In this document: positions 34,955 through 47,371 of the stretch, in pieces
Layout: each line of letters begins with the position of its first letter
Numbering within the stretch: position 1 is the first letter of the stretch
Assembly: GCF_050003625.1 (NCBI RefSeq)
Contig: NC_134400.1
Span: 226,402,085 to 226,466,084, forward strand
Length of the DNA: 64,000 nucleotides
Origin: Haematobia irritans
Taxonomy: Eukaryota > Arthropoda > Insecta > Diptera > Muscidae
Reading direction: 5' to 3'
Notes under the pieces: generated by a model
What the model saw: only the letters and a program-made list of their open reading frames with translations
Database searches by the model: none
What the model was told of the DNA's origin: nothing
Position numbers and translations under genes: made by a program

Positions 34955-36490
34955 AACAAGTATATACAGCAGTAAGTTCGGCCGGGCCGAATCTTAAATA
35001 CCCACCACCATGAATCAAATATTAGGGTTTCCTTTGAAATTTCAGGAGGGCTTGATGACACTTCCGGAAGATAAATTTCAAGATTTCACCTATGAGGACT
35101 ATATCAGGTTCTGGATTTATAAGAACCATTTTTGTTTGAGTTTTAGAGTTTTATTAACATCTCTAGTAAGTGTGCAAGAAAATTATAAAATAACGTCTTG
35201 ATTTGAAGTAAAATTTAGAAATTTTACATTGAGTTTTAAGCACTTTTCATGATCAGTTGGCCTTCTACAACCTCAAGAAGTGAAGTCGGTCTATATGGAG
35301 GCATTACCAAATGGACCGATAAAAACTTAATCCGATACACGTTTTTCTGAGCCTCAAATACGAGAATATTTAGAATTTCAGGCAAATCAGATAAAAACTA
35401 CGGTTTATAGAAACCCAAGGAGTTAAATCTGGAAATCATTCTTATGGGAGCTATACTAAAATATGGACCGATACTCACCGTTTTCGGCACACCTCTTTAT
35501 GGCCCGAAAATACCTCTAAATTTCCAATTTCAGGCAAATTGGATAAAAACTTTGGATTCTAGAAGCCCAAGAATTAAATTCGGGAAATCGGTCTATATGG
35601 GGGCTATACCAAAATATGGACCGATACTCATCATTTTCGGCACACCTATTTATGGTCCTAAAATACATCTAGATTTCCAATTTCAGGCAAATTGGATAAA
35701 AACTACGGTTTCTATAAGCCCAAGACCCCAAATCGGGAGGTCGGTTTATACGGGCACCATACCAAAACATGGACCGATGCTCACCATTTTTGGCACACCT
35801 CTTTACGGTTCTAAAGTACCTTTTGATTTTCAAATTCAGATAAATTGGATAAAAACTGCGGTTTCTATAAGCCCAAGAAGTAAAATCGGGAGATCGGTCT
35901 ATATGGGGGCTATACCAAAATATGGATCGATACTCACAATTTTTGGCACACGTATTTGTGGTCTTACAATACCTCTAGATTTCCAATTTCAGATAAATTG
36001 AATAAAAACTGCGGTTTCTATAAGCCCAAGAAGTAAAATCGGGAGATCGGTCTATATGGGGGCTATACCAAAACATGGACCGATACTCACAATTTTTGGC
36101 ACATGTATTTGTGGTCCTACAATACCTGTAGATTTCCAATTTCAGGTAAATTGAATAAAAACTGCGGTTTCTATAAGCCCAAGAAGTAAAATCGGGAGAT
36201 CGGTCTATATGGGGGCTATACCAAAAAATGGATCGATACTCACCATTTTTGGCACACGTATTTGTGGTCCTACAATACCTCTAGATTTCCAATTTCAGGC
36301 AAATTGGATAAAAACTACGATTTCTATAAGCCCAAAACCCCAAATCGGGAGGTCGGTTTATATGGGGACTATATCAAAACCTGGACCGATATAGCCCATC
36401 TTCGAACTTGGCCTGCCTGCAGACAAAAGACGAGTTTGTGCAAAATTTCAGCACGATTGCTTCATTATTGAAGACTGTAGCGTGATTACA

Positions 36491-36552
<62 letters not shown>

Positions 36553-36704
36553 GGACAGACGGACATCGTTATATCGTCTTAGAATTTCTCCCTGATCAAG
36601 AATATATATACTTTATATAGTCGGAAATCGATATTTCGATGTGTTACAAACGGAATGACAAACTTATTATACCCCCGTCACCATTCTATGGTGGTGGGTA
36701 TAAA
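34955..36704 (-). mobile_element. Helentron/DINE-1-like element R1c
   Basis: Left (3') end AACAAGTATATAC, hairpin TTCGGCCGGGCCGAA at 34977-34991, then ACCCACCACCAT. The right end carries ATGGTGGTGGGTAT. It holds six to seven central 153-base repeats and the longest CAGA microsatellite of the family. Confidence 0.77.
36491..36560. repeat. ACAG microsatellite inside R1c
   Basis: About 15 uninterrupted ACAG units, then ACGGACAG. R1a has only a few units at the same place and R1b has CTGT units on the other strand, so the array has expanded within the element. Confidence 0.95.
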
Positions 36705-38629
36705 AATACTTGAAATGCAATTCACGAAAAATAATCGCTTTTGCAAATCAGATGCTTGAGATGAGTCACACAGTCTCCAATCTTGTTCAGATGCAAGTGA
36801 AAAATGCAAACAAAAATAAAACAAAAGCGTAAAAGAAATACAGGAATGCAAATGTAGAATACAATGCAGATGGGGAGGGAGGGAGGATGAAGTCGGTCAT
36901 GAATTGCAAGCCGCTACTTAACGATTTAAAATTGACGAATAATTTAAAGGGATTTTTTAAATAAACAATTTTACTATTGAACCATTATGAAGCACTAAAT
37001 GGAATGAAATAAAACTTAAGTTTGTAGATTTTTAGTTTTAAGACAATGCCCTCATAAAAAGAGAACAAAAATGTGAGAACAAAAATGATTTAATTCTAAT
37101 TAAAGAGCATGTTATGGATTTTAAAGTGAAAATTTTAATGCCATTTAGGAGACTCCATTTTAAGGACTCTGATCTTTAATAATTTTCGTACACATAGATA
37201 TAGTTAATAAGACAATTTCCCAAAAAGGCGCTTCAATTTCATTGCTAATGAAGATATCTGTGTATGTTATATTGACAAATGGTGACATTTTTCCATAACT
37301 ACGGAGTATAAAAATAAGTAATCAAATTGACAAAACTCCCTGGACATTTGGCCAAAGACATATGAAATTATCCAAGGATTTACGATACTCTCTGAATACC
37401 ACATGAATGGGACTATCCATATTTCATAGTGACAATGGTCATGATACATAAAAACTAGGAATTTCGTAGTAGTCTGGTCATTGCATTTTAACACCCCCAA
37501 AAACTCCAGACTAACCATGGTCAGGAGTGATCACGGGTGACACAAGCCTATGAAACTGGACTACACTCAACTCTATCAACAAAACCTCAACGGCATTGTG
37601 GTCCTAACATATAACCGTGAACAGAGCATAGATTTAGGACCATGTTACTTTAACCACTGGCAGAAAAGAATTCGTTATGGACCCATGACAAAAATTCCTG
37701 GTGATGTATGAGCATTGCCGTTCTTTTCTGCTGAAAATGTGGGTGTGTATCGACGATTTCCCCACTTCCTATACTTGCAGCTCTAAATGATTTTGTTTTT
37801 CTCTTTGGCATAAAAGCAAACGACAATCGCTGCAGCTGAATTCGATTGCAAACAAACAAAAAAAACTTTTTGGCAAATAAACACTCGTAATAGAAAATGA
37901 ATGTCCGTCTCGCCTCGGTTTCGTCATCAAGCATGACTGCAACTGCTGCGACCACACCACATAACCACTGTGCGAGACAAATTCGCATGCTAAGCTAGGT
38001 GGTTGTGATGTTTCTGGCTGTCTGGCTGAATGTCTGATCAATGCATAATGAGCTTTCAATTATTTTAATGGAATTTACATATAAATTCAAATAGCTTTTT
38101 TTCTCCTGAAATGAAATTAGTTCCCAACTCAGAAACTAATGCAAATTATTATGAAGCTCCACCAGAGATAGATAGACAAAATATGGACTACTTACTACAC
38201 CATTTTTGCAGTAAAACGGAAAGCTTTAGACATTCAAACATTGTCGATGATGTGGTTCATATGTTAATGGGGCAAAATGATGGAATCTGAAATGAAGTTT
38301 AAATTGAAACACCTAGAGATGCTAGAGATGAGGCAGACAAAATAATTGATCATTTCCATAGAGTGGAGTTGAGAAAGATTTTCCAGAGAGCTACAGTGGT
38401 ATTCAAGGATGATGTGATGATGGATTTACCATCATGAACAAAAATGTCAAACTTCATCAATTCTGTCAATAATGACAAATTTATATTCCAAAATCATCAC
38501 GAACGACAAGTCGTGAAAAGTTTACACTCAAAATGTGGGAGAAATATGCAACTTTATACGCGTTCTTCCTTATAGGTACTCTTGAGCATTTAGAAACTGC
38601 AACTGTGATCCGATTTAGATGAATCATCT
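36705..38629. other. No gene recognised; unassigned sequence
   Basis: 37640-38060 is GC-richer with overlapping minus-strand frames that lack motifs. At 38631 a CACTGAAAAAACAGTG terminus begins, of the same type as the right end of the element at 23606-26331. Confidence 0.45.
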
Positions 38630-38779
38630 ACACTGAAAAAACAGTGAATCCACCAGGAAGAATTAATTTTAGAAAATGTTAATTATTTTGAGATATTTTT
38701 AACTAAACAGTATTACAAATGCTGACATCCCGCCAACATCACACAGGAAAAAATAGAGTTGAAATTGTCTAGCACTATA

Positions 38780-39963
38780 CGAGGGCGCTTTGGAAAATGC
38801 TTAGCCTATCAACGAAAGAGAATAGTTAGTTTTTCAAAAGTATTTTTATTTTTCAATATAATCTCCTAAAACTTCAATACACTTAGTCCAACGCTTTTCT
38901 AGCAATTCTATCCCTTCATTAAATTAGTTTTCCTCAAGGTCTTCCAAATAGTGGTTTACAACAGTAATGAAGTCAAGCAACTCGTACTTTAATTCGTTGA
39001 TTTTAGCCATTTTTAAAACACTCTTGTGCGCTGGTGCGTTGCCTTGATGGAAATTTTTTTGTTGTTAGCCAGAATGTTTTTCTCGGATTTGTACATTTAA
39101 TTGATCCAAAAGGTTGCAATAGTACTCTGAATTTATTGTTTTACACTTTTGCAGATAGTCAATCAATAAAATACCTTTGAAGTCCCAAAAAACCGTTGCC
39201 ATAACCTTACCAGCCGATTGAATTGTTTTTGCCTTCTTTGGGGCACTTCCTCCAGCTTCAGCCCATTGTTTGGATTGTTCTTTTGTCTCTGGAGTATAGT
39301 GATGGATCCATGTCTCATCAACAGTTATGAAGCGACGCTTAAAATTCATTTTATTTCGCATAAAACGATCCAAACAAGCTTTAGAAATGTTCATTCTTAT
39401 GCGTTTTTGATCGACTGTTAACAAATGCGGCACCCATTTTGCAGAAAGCTTTTTCATCTGTAGTTCCTCATGCAAAATTAAATGGACTCGATCATTTGAG
39501 ATGCCCATGATATTAGCAATTTCATGCACTTTTATTCGTCGATTTAATACCATATCTTGTAATTTGACTACAATTTCTGTTGTTGTTGCTGTTTTTGGAC
39601 GTCCACTACGTGGTTCATCTTCAATGCTTGTACGACCATTCAATTCAGCAACCCAATTTTTTACTGTTGCATATGAAGGAGCACTTTCACTTAAAACATT
39701 CGCCATATCATTATGAATTTCTTGTCCCGATAAACCTTTTTTATGTAAATATTTAATGACACCACGCATTTCTAATTTTTTCCATTGTAAAAAAATTGGG
39801 AATGTGTCTTTTTTGAACACCTGTTTCTATATGAAAGAGTTGCCAGATCGAAACAAAATTTAACATGTGTTCATAACAGAGATGCAAGTTTCCAAAACAC
39901 TTAACTTTTTTCTGTTTATACCGCGTTTTTGTGCTACGCTAAGAAGTTTCCGAACTGCCCTCG
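38780..39963 (-). mobile_element. Mariner A, copy 2 (uninterrupted)
   Basis: Ends CGAGGGCGCTTTGG and the inverted CGAACTGCCCTCG, flanked by TA at 38778-38779 and 39964-39965. Length 1184 bases. It is the reference showing which parts of copy 1 are insertions. Confidence 0.93.
38846..39785 (-). pseudogene. Mariner A transposase, copy 2, broken and deleted
   Basis: DD34D mariner transposase. The ATG at 39785 is followed by six A instead of the five in copy 1, so the first codons are out of frame with the rest. The main frame then runs from EMRGVIKYLHKKG through both HTH regions, KWVPHLLTVDQK, ITVDETWIHHY (first D present) and LLIDYLQKCKTINSEYY to REKHSG, and stops near 39065. The remainder, in another frame, has FHQGNAPAHKS (second catalytic D changed to G) and ELKYELLD joined directly to FITVVNHYLEDLEEN, then an in-frame TAA. 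The PYSPDLAPSDF segment with the third aspartate is deleted exactly as in copy 1. Confidence 0.9.
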
Positions 39964-39965
39964 TA

Positions 39966-42900
39966 CGAAATTCAAGACAGGAGCAATTTAAGAAATATTG
40001 ACTCATTTTAGAAACTTATAAACAAAATTTAAGTAAGTATTGAAGTCCGTTCCACAAAAATCATTCATCCCTGTATTTTCTACAATTTTGTTAAAGAATT
40101 ATAAAGTAAAATATCATAAATTTCCTATTTATTATCAATACTATATGGCGACCAATTATTCTTATAAAAATCATTAAAATCTCTTACTCAAAAGATATAG
40201 ACAGTCACCATATTTCATCATCTGAAACAGTAAGAGGGCATACGTTTACAATGTAAAACTGCATCAAACTGAAATCCTTTTTTCTTGTTTATTTTTATTT
40301 TCCTTGTTCTTTTTTATTGTACATGCTAAACCGTAAACATTTCCGGAGATACAAAAATAATTATATACAGTCCACTCGCTGAATAACCTAATTGTTTAAT
40401 CAGTCAGTTAGCAATATATAAACTATTTTGTGCAAATATCGAAATTAATACAACATTTGACAAAATTGATCTAAAAATAATTTTCTTGAACTTGATTATT
40501 TATAATAATACGTAACTTACTTTTTATCATATGTATCTTACAAAGGCCTTATACAGTTAAATAAATCGAAATTTTTTAAAACTACTCAAAATCTACTAAA
40601 ATTGGATTTGAAATCTTTTTTTGATAAGGAAAATGACAGTTGGAAATCTATTTAAAGTGGAATATGAATGTGTAATGTGAATGGGGTATACATCAGTTAT
40701 TGAAATTTGCGGTCTCTTTATAAGGAGAAATGTAAGGAGAAGGAATTTTTGGAGAAAGATATCAAATGGTAACTATTCGCAACTATTCGGCCAGCAAAGG
40801 TACCAAGAAATGTGCAAAAGTACGAATTTAATCAATCGTGATTTTGCAATAGTTTTTGTTGAAGCCTATATAGACGATTAACAATGATCGGTTAATAGTT
40901 ACGCTTCAAATTGCAGAACTTCGAATTACAGAATACAGTATCGATTGTGCTACAATACGTACGATTTAATGTGGTGAATATTCGGAATTTTTGTGAGACA
41001 ATTGTATAGATTTAACTAGAATACAGCTCTATACAAACGTCCATAAGTCTGTCTCATAAGTTTTATTCACAAATACTCACAATAAACTTATAGACAACAC
41101 ACGCATCGCACACGAAACAATTAAAAAAAAATAAATAACTCAACTATAATTACAAATAATTATGAAATATTTTTTAAAATTTCTTTCCAGTGTATGACCA
41201 ATTAAATATTTTCAATTTTAAATAGCCTTGCCTAATGTGCCAATAATTACAGCTAACTGAAACATATCCATATTAATTGCCCCGAATCACTTCACGCCAA
41301 TGAAACGCTAAACACGGACGACAAAACATTAGCAGATTCCGTAAAATATTCAACATTCACAATTCGATGTGAAAATTTGTGATTCATTTGAAATTGAAAC
41401 ATTTTATCACGGTGCTAATGAGATGCCGTCGTGAAGGTGTTTCCTGCCGACGACAATCGTCATATGCTTACGGGGTGTAAATGAGGCTGCGGCAGTGACA
41501 GTGAGAGGGAATAAATGAACGAACATCACCGGCAATTCTGTTAATTGGGTCTGTAATGATCGTTATTTTGACACGTTCGAAAAAAAAAAACAACAAAACA
41601 AACATAAAATGCGAAATGCGATATGAACGTGCCTACACAGCCTGTTTTAGGGCCCACTCCGGACGGACAAGCTTGTATTTACTGATGTATTGACATGTGT
41701 AAAGTTCCACAAACGATTGTCATTACAATCCAGTAATAACAACAACGATAGCAAGGAAAATGCGTTCATTTCGAACATTCGTTTGAACACAGGAAATTGG
41801 CAATGTGTCGTAGATGTGGCAACGCAAAAAAAAAAACAACGAACGTAACCATACTCTGGTAACAATCATGTCCGTTTCCTCTGCAACAGTGGAAGAGACA
41901 AACATGTTTGATGGCTGTCCTCATTGACGTTCAACAAAAAAAAAGCGCCATGTGTTGTACAAGGTAATTGAATTAATTGTACATCATTTAAATGTCACAA
42001 AGGGCCGCAATAAAAACACACCTTTGTATTAATTCCATACACTTGGAAAAACATTTTAAAACATCGAAAAAGGATTAAAAGCATTTTGAACAAGGCTAGT
42101 GTTTCCTTTGTTACTGTGGACCTATGCATTTATTTATTAAAAACGGAAATAATTAAAATTCAATTTGTAAAATATTGGCATCTCCTTTATATAAATGAAA
42201 ATATTATTTTATAGACTATCAGAACTCTGGGCCTTTTTGTATACGAAAAAATTCCCTGCATATCTGCACGCTTAATGATGAAAAGCAAAGACTGCTCACT
42301 ATCGATCATCGGAAAGAAACAATGGAATGTAGTGTTGTAACGTATTTGGAAGTTGCCTCAACGAATTTGGCCCTGCCGAAACCCAGTGAGCCATGCAAAA
42401 ATACAAAAATAAATTTTAAATGAATTTGTAAACGTCGTCATTTTTTTTATTTTCTGCTTTCCGCTAATGGAGAGCCCTCTTCTGGAAGTCGAATACATTG
42501 CATGTGATTTAAATATGTATTTGTAGTTTTTGTTTTATTGGAGAGTTTTTATTACAACAAATTGATGAATTCATATTTAATTAATGAACTATTGTTTTGA
42601 TTGAGAAAATGGAAAAAACGTGTCATGTGTTTCATGGAAAAGTGTTAATTTGTCCTCTTTTTTTCATTCGATTGATGTATATCAACTCTACGGGAAATTT
42701 GTGTAAATTGCCACTGACTAAATTATTAAAGGGCTTGTACTGATGTGTCAGTTTAGAAAATAGTAAATCCACCATGGGAGAAAATGTAGGTTTACATTAG
42801 AAAAGTTTAATTGAAATATTTTAGTAATTGCAACTTGATACAAATAAGATAATAATTTTTGTCATATTGAAGAAAATTTATTAAAAATAATATTTTTTTC

Positions 42901-43962
42901 TGTTGTTTAATGAAACAAATTGAAACAGTATCTCTTTGAGAGAATTGAAACGTTACTCTAAAAAAACAGAACATATAATTTTTTATCTTTATATTTAAAT
43001 GAATAATTTTAAAATATTTATGAATTGTAATAAAAAACTTGCCAACTAGTCTCTACTAAAGCCTTTATGGCGCAGAGACGAACATTTCTTTGTAAATATT
43101 GAATTATTGAAATAAATAAATAATAAAAAAAAAATCAAATTTTGGAAGTAAATCTTCTTAAAATATATTTAGCGCTACATGAAGTTCTAGACAGACACAA
43201 TTTAAGTAAAATTATGTACATACTTAATTTGCATAAACCTTTTTTTAATTCACGTTATTAAAGTAAGTAATCAAAATAATGAATTTTTTGTCACGTTTGG
43301 CAAAATTGAACTAAAATCAACTAAAGTTAAATCGGCTTTAAAAAAAATTTCGTTGCCTTTTTTCTGGGGGTTGATGTTAAAATCTTATTGGATCTAAACA
43401 TTTCAAAAGATTTTTTCTTTCTAGAGGTTGTCCATGAGGAATTGTCTATGGGGTGGTATGCAATGAGTCTAAGTCGTTTCCTCAACTATAAACTTACCCC
43501 CTCAATGTTAAACCCATGTTAAGTGACAGATGGATGGGCCATACGACCAGAACAGGACTGGTTCAAACACACCTGGGACTAGTCCTGCAACGGTCTTGGG
43601 GTTGATCCATTTCCTGTAGAGAACTGGAAAGGCTTTTGTTTTTTGCAAAACTGCATGAAATAAATAATAGGAAGACATTGTTACACCAATAATGTACGTT
43701 AGCTGTGATTATTTACGGTTTATACATTTGTATTTTACTCACTACTCTACTTCTGGGGAACAGAGTTAAATCATACTCTACGAGCGAGCCTAAATTTACG
43801 GGCTGATGCTACACAAACACTTCATAGTCTAAAGCATATTTTAATACTCCTTTTAGGTGAGACACAGGTGAGAAAATTGATATGAACTAGAAACAAACAT
43901 TTTCTAACATCATTGATTTCAAAATAATTTTCTAGTGGTAAATATATATAACAAACAGAATA
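39966..43962. other. No gene recognised; 4 kb of unassigned sequence
   Basis: Mostly AT-rich. 41400-41530 and 41640-41900 are GC-richer and could be regulatory, but I see no exon with clear splice sites. Near 43060-43130 a possible non-LTR 3' tail (AAATAAATAAATAATAAAA) occurs. A degenerate MITE-like stretch similar to 38640 lies near 42755 (AAATCCACCATGGGAG). Confidence 0.45.
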
Positions 43963-44831
43963 ATTATACCCTGCGCCACACTGTGAAACAGGGTATTATA
44001 AGTTAGTGCATATATTTGCAACACCCAGATGGAGACGAGATAGAAACATGGTGTCTTTGGCAAAAATGCTCAGGGTGGGCTCCTGAGTCGATATAGCAAT
44101 GTCCGTGTGTCCGTGAACACATTTTTGTAATCAAAGTCTAGGTCGCAGTTTTAGTCCAATCGACTTCAAATTTGGCACAAGTATGTGTTTTGGCTCAAAA
44201 TAGAACCCTATTGATTTTGGAATAAATCGGTTCAGAGTTAGATATAGCTCCCATATATATATTTCGCCCGATATGGACTAATATGGTCCCAGAAGCCAGA
44301 GTTTTACCCCAATTTAGTTGAAATTTTGCACTAGGAGTGCAATTAGTAGTGTAGTCAAGTGTGCCAAATTTGGTTGAAATCGGTTCAGATTTAGATATAG
44401 CTCCCATATATAGCTTTCGACCGATTTACACTCATATGACCACAGAGGCCAATTTTTAACTCCGATTTAGTTGAAATTTTTGCACAGAGAGTAGAATTAG
44501 CATTGTAGCTATGCGTGCTAAATTTGGCTGAAATCGGTTCAGATTTAGATATAGCTCTCATGTATATGTTTTTCTGATTTCGACAAAAATGGTCAAAATA
44601 CCAACATTTTCCTTGTAAAATCGCACTGCTTAGTCGAAAAGTTCTAAAAATGGCTCAAATTTTCATAAACTTCTAATACATATATATCGAGCGATAAATC
44701 ATAAATAAACTTTTGCGAAGTTTCCTTAAAATTGCTTCAGATTTAAATGTTTCCCAAAATTTAGATCTACAAAGTGGTGCAGGGTATAATATAGTCGGCC
44801 CCGCCCGACTTTAGACTTTCCTTACTTGTTT
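43963..44831 (+). mobile_element. Helentron/DINE-1-like element R3b
   Basis: Starts TTATACCCTGCGCCAC, ends GTGGTGCAGGGTAT, hairpin AGTCGG...CCGACT (44793-44810), CTTTCCTTACTTGT. Central repeats are marked by AAATCGGTTCAGA at spacings of 153 and 154. It is shorter than R3a by a 3' internal deletion before the terminal block. Confidence 0.75.
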
Positions 44832-45144
44832 TGATTATATTTAAGCATCATGGCGACTATTAACATTAATTTGATCCGGCCGGATAGACTTAAATTTGGA
44901 TATAACATTTTATATACAACTGCAGCAGAGCATCATACACTGAAAAAAATATTGTGGTGAGGCCAAATATTTCATGTCCTTAAAATACGAATGCAAAGTT
45001 TGCTTAGTATAGAAGACGCATTTCTCTAATATAAAGTTTTTTTCCTTGTCCAAAAGTCGACAAACTTTTCAATGAAGTCGTATTGTCCTTATAATTAAGT
45101 GATTTCACTTAAAAATGGGTATCATAACATGAAAAAAAAAATGT

Positions 45145-46928
45145 TTATACTCTCCATCATAGGATGGGGGTATACCAACTTTGTCATTCCGTTTGTAACA
45201 CATCGAAATATTGCTCTAAGACCCCATAAAGTATATATATTCTAGGTCGTGGTGAAATTCTGAGTCGATCTAAGCATGTCCGTACGTCCGTCCGTCTGTT
45301 GAAATCACGCTAACTTCCGAACGAAACAAGCTATCGACTTGAAACTTGGCACAAGTAGTTGTTATTTTTCAATACCATCCGACCGGTATTGAAAATGGGC
45401 CATATCGGTCCACTTTTACGTACAGCCCCCATATAAAGGGACCCTCAGATTTGGCTTGTGGAGCCTCTAACAGAAGCATATTTCATCCGATCCGGCTGAA
45501 ATTTGGTATATGGTGTTGGTATATGGTCTCTAACAACCATACAAAAATTGGTCCACATCGGTCCGAAACTATATATAGCCCCCATATAAACCGATCCCCA
45601 GATTTGGCTTGCGAAGCCTAAAAGAGAAACAAATTTCATCCGATCCGGCTGAAATTTGGTACATGGTGTTGGTATATGGTCTCTAACAACCGTGCAAAAA
45701 TTGGTTCACATCGGTCCATAATTATATATAGCCCCCATATAAACCGATCCCAAGATTTGACTTGCCGAGCTTCAAAGAGAAGAAAATTTCATCCGATCCG
45801 TCTGAAATTTGGTACATGATGTTGGTATATGGTCTCTAACAACCATGCAAAAATTGGTCCATATCGGTCCTTAATTATATATAGCCCCCATATAAACCGA
45901 TACCCAGATTTGGCTTGTGGAGCCTCTAAGAGAAGCATATTTCATCCGATCCGGCTTAAATTTGGTACATGGTGTTGGTATATGGTCTCTAACAATCATG
46001 CAAAAATTGGTCCACATCGGTTCATAATTATATATAGCCCCCATATAAACCGATCCCCAGATTGGGCTTGCGAAGTCTCCAAGAGAAGCAAATTTCATCC
46101 AATCCGGTTGTAATTTGGAAAATGGTGATCTTTAACAACCGTGGCAGAATTGGTCCATATTGGTCCATAATTATATATAGCCCCCATATAAAACGTTCTC
46201 CAGATTTGACCTCCGGAGCCTCTTGGAGGAGCAAAATTCATCCGATCCGGTTCAAATTAGGAACGTGGTGTTAGTATATGGTCGCTAACAACCATGCCAA
46301 AATTGGTCCAATCACACAAAAATTGGTCCATATCGGTTCATAATCATGGTTGCCACTAGAGCCAAAAATAATCTACCAAAATTTTATTTCTATAGAAAAT
46401 TTTGTCAAAATTTTATTTCTAGAGAAAATTTTGTTCAAATTTTATTCGGTTCATAATCATGGTTGCCACTCGAGCCAAAAATAATCTACCAAGATTTTAT
46501 TTCTATAAAAAATTTTGTCAAAAGTTTATTTCTATAGAAAATTTTTGTCAAAATTTTCTTTCTATAGAAAATTTTGTCAAAATTTTTATTTCTATAGAAA
46601 ATTTTGTGAAAATTTTATTTCTATAGAAAATTTTGTTAAAATTTTATTTCTGTAGAAAATTTTGTCAAAATTTTATGTCTACTTTGTCAAACTGAATTAT
46701 ATACGTATTGGATCGATCTTTTTTGATTTAATATATACCACGTATGGACTTACATACAATTTAGAAGATGGTGTTAGGAGGTTTTAAGATACCTTGTCAT
46801 CGGCAAGCGTTACCGCAACTTAAGTAATTCAATTGTGGATGGCAGTGTTTAGAAGAAGTTTCTACGCAATCCATGATGGAGGGTACATAAGCTTCGGCCT
46901 GGCCGAACTTACGGCCGTATATACTTGT
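45145..46928 (+). mobile_element. Helentron/DINE-1-like element R2b
   Basis: Starts TTATACTCTCCATCATAGGA (decayed ACCCTCCACCAT). It ends GATGGAGGGTACATAAG, hairpin TTCGGCCTGGCCGAA at 46893-46907, then CCGTATATACTTGT. It has five central 153-base repeats (ATATAGCCCCCATATAAACC) and, unlike R2a, a 29-base palindromic repeat module before the 3' end. Confidence 0.75.
46371..46682. repeat. 29-base AT-rich tandem repeat module in R2b
   Basis: Repeats of TTTTATTTCTATAGAAAA with TTTTGTCAAAA; the core TTTCTATAGAAA is a perfect 12-base palindrome. The flank GGTTGCCACTAGAGCC with AAAAATAATCTACC occurs twice, showing that the module itself was duplicated. Confidence 0.9.
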
Positions 46929-47371
46929 TTTTTTTTTGGGTAAGGTCAACTTGACTTTAATAATTCAGAAAAAATCTTTAAAATTAATGAAATTGTCTTT
47001 AAATTTGTTGTCTTGCATCTTGACTATAAAGCAAAAAATCGTTCAAATATAGGGCACGTTTTTAAAGACGTTTTTTACATGAAACATAGCATAAATTCTA
47101 CCGAAAGTCGAGTCTGAATGTGGGAAATAAAGTTGTCGTTAACTCGTTTTTAAGGGACTTTGATGACATATGAAGAAAAAAAAAACTGAAAAACGAAAAA
47201 TTAAAATTTGCTTCCTAGTAGTGCAAGTACACAAAACCCAAATTTAAAAGAGAATTGTGTCTTACAAGTATCCTTACTTGTATTCTCCGCTTCTTTGGCT
47301 CGGTATCAATACCAAAATTGTTAAAGTAAAGACAAAATCTTTGGAACCGGGCATGCTTTTTTTTCAGTGTA

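Larger units (their letters stand above)
44938..47369. mobile_element. Candidate TIR element (CACTGAAAAAAA ends) holding R2b
   Basis: CACTGAAAAAAAT at the left and TTTTTTTTCAGTG at the right, flanked by TA (44936-44937, 47370-47371). The remaining body outside R2b is AT-rich with no transposase. The pairing of these two ends is an inference from orientation and TA flanks. Confidence 0.4.

Noticed and set aside
35444..36001. A 185-residue open frame with 51-residue repeats
   Set aside because: Same explanation: central repeats of R1c.
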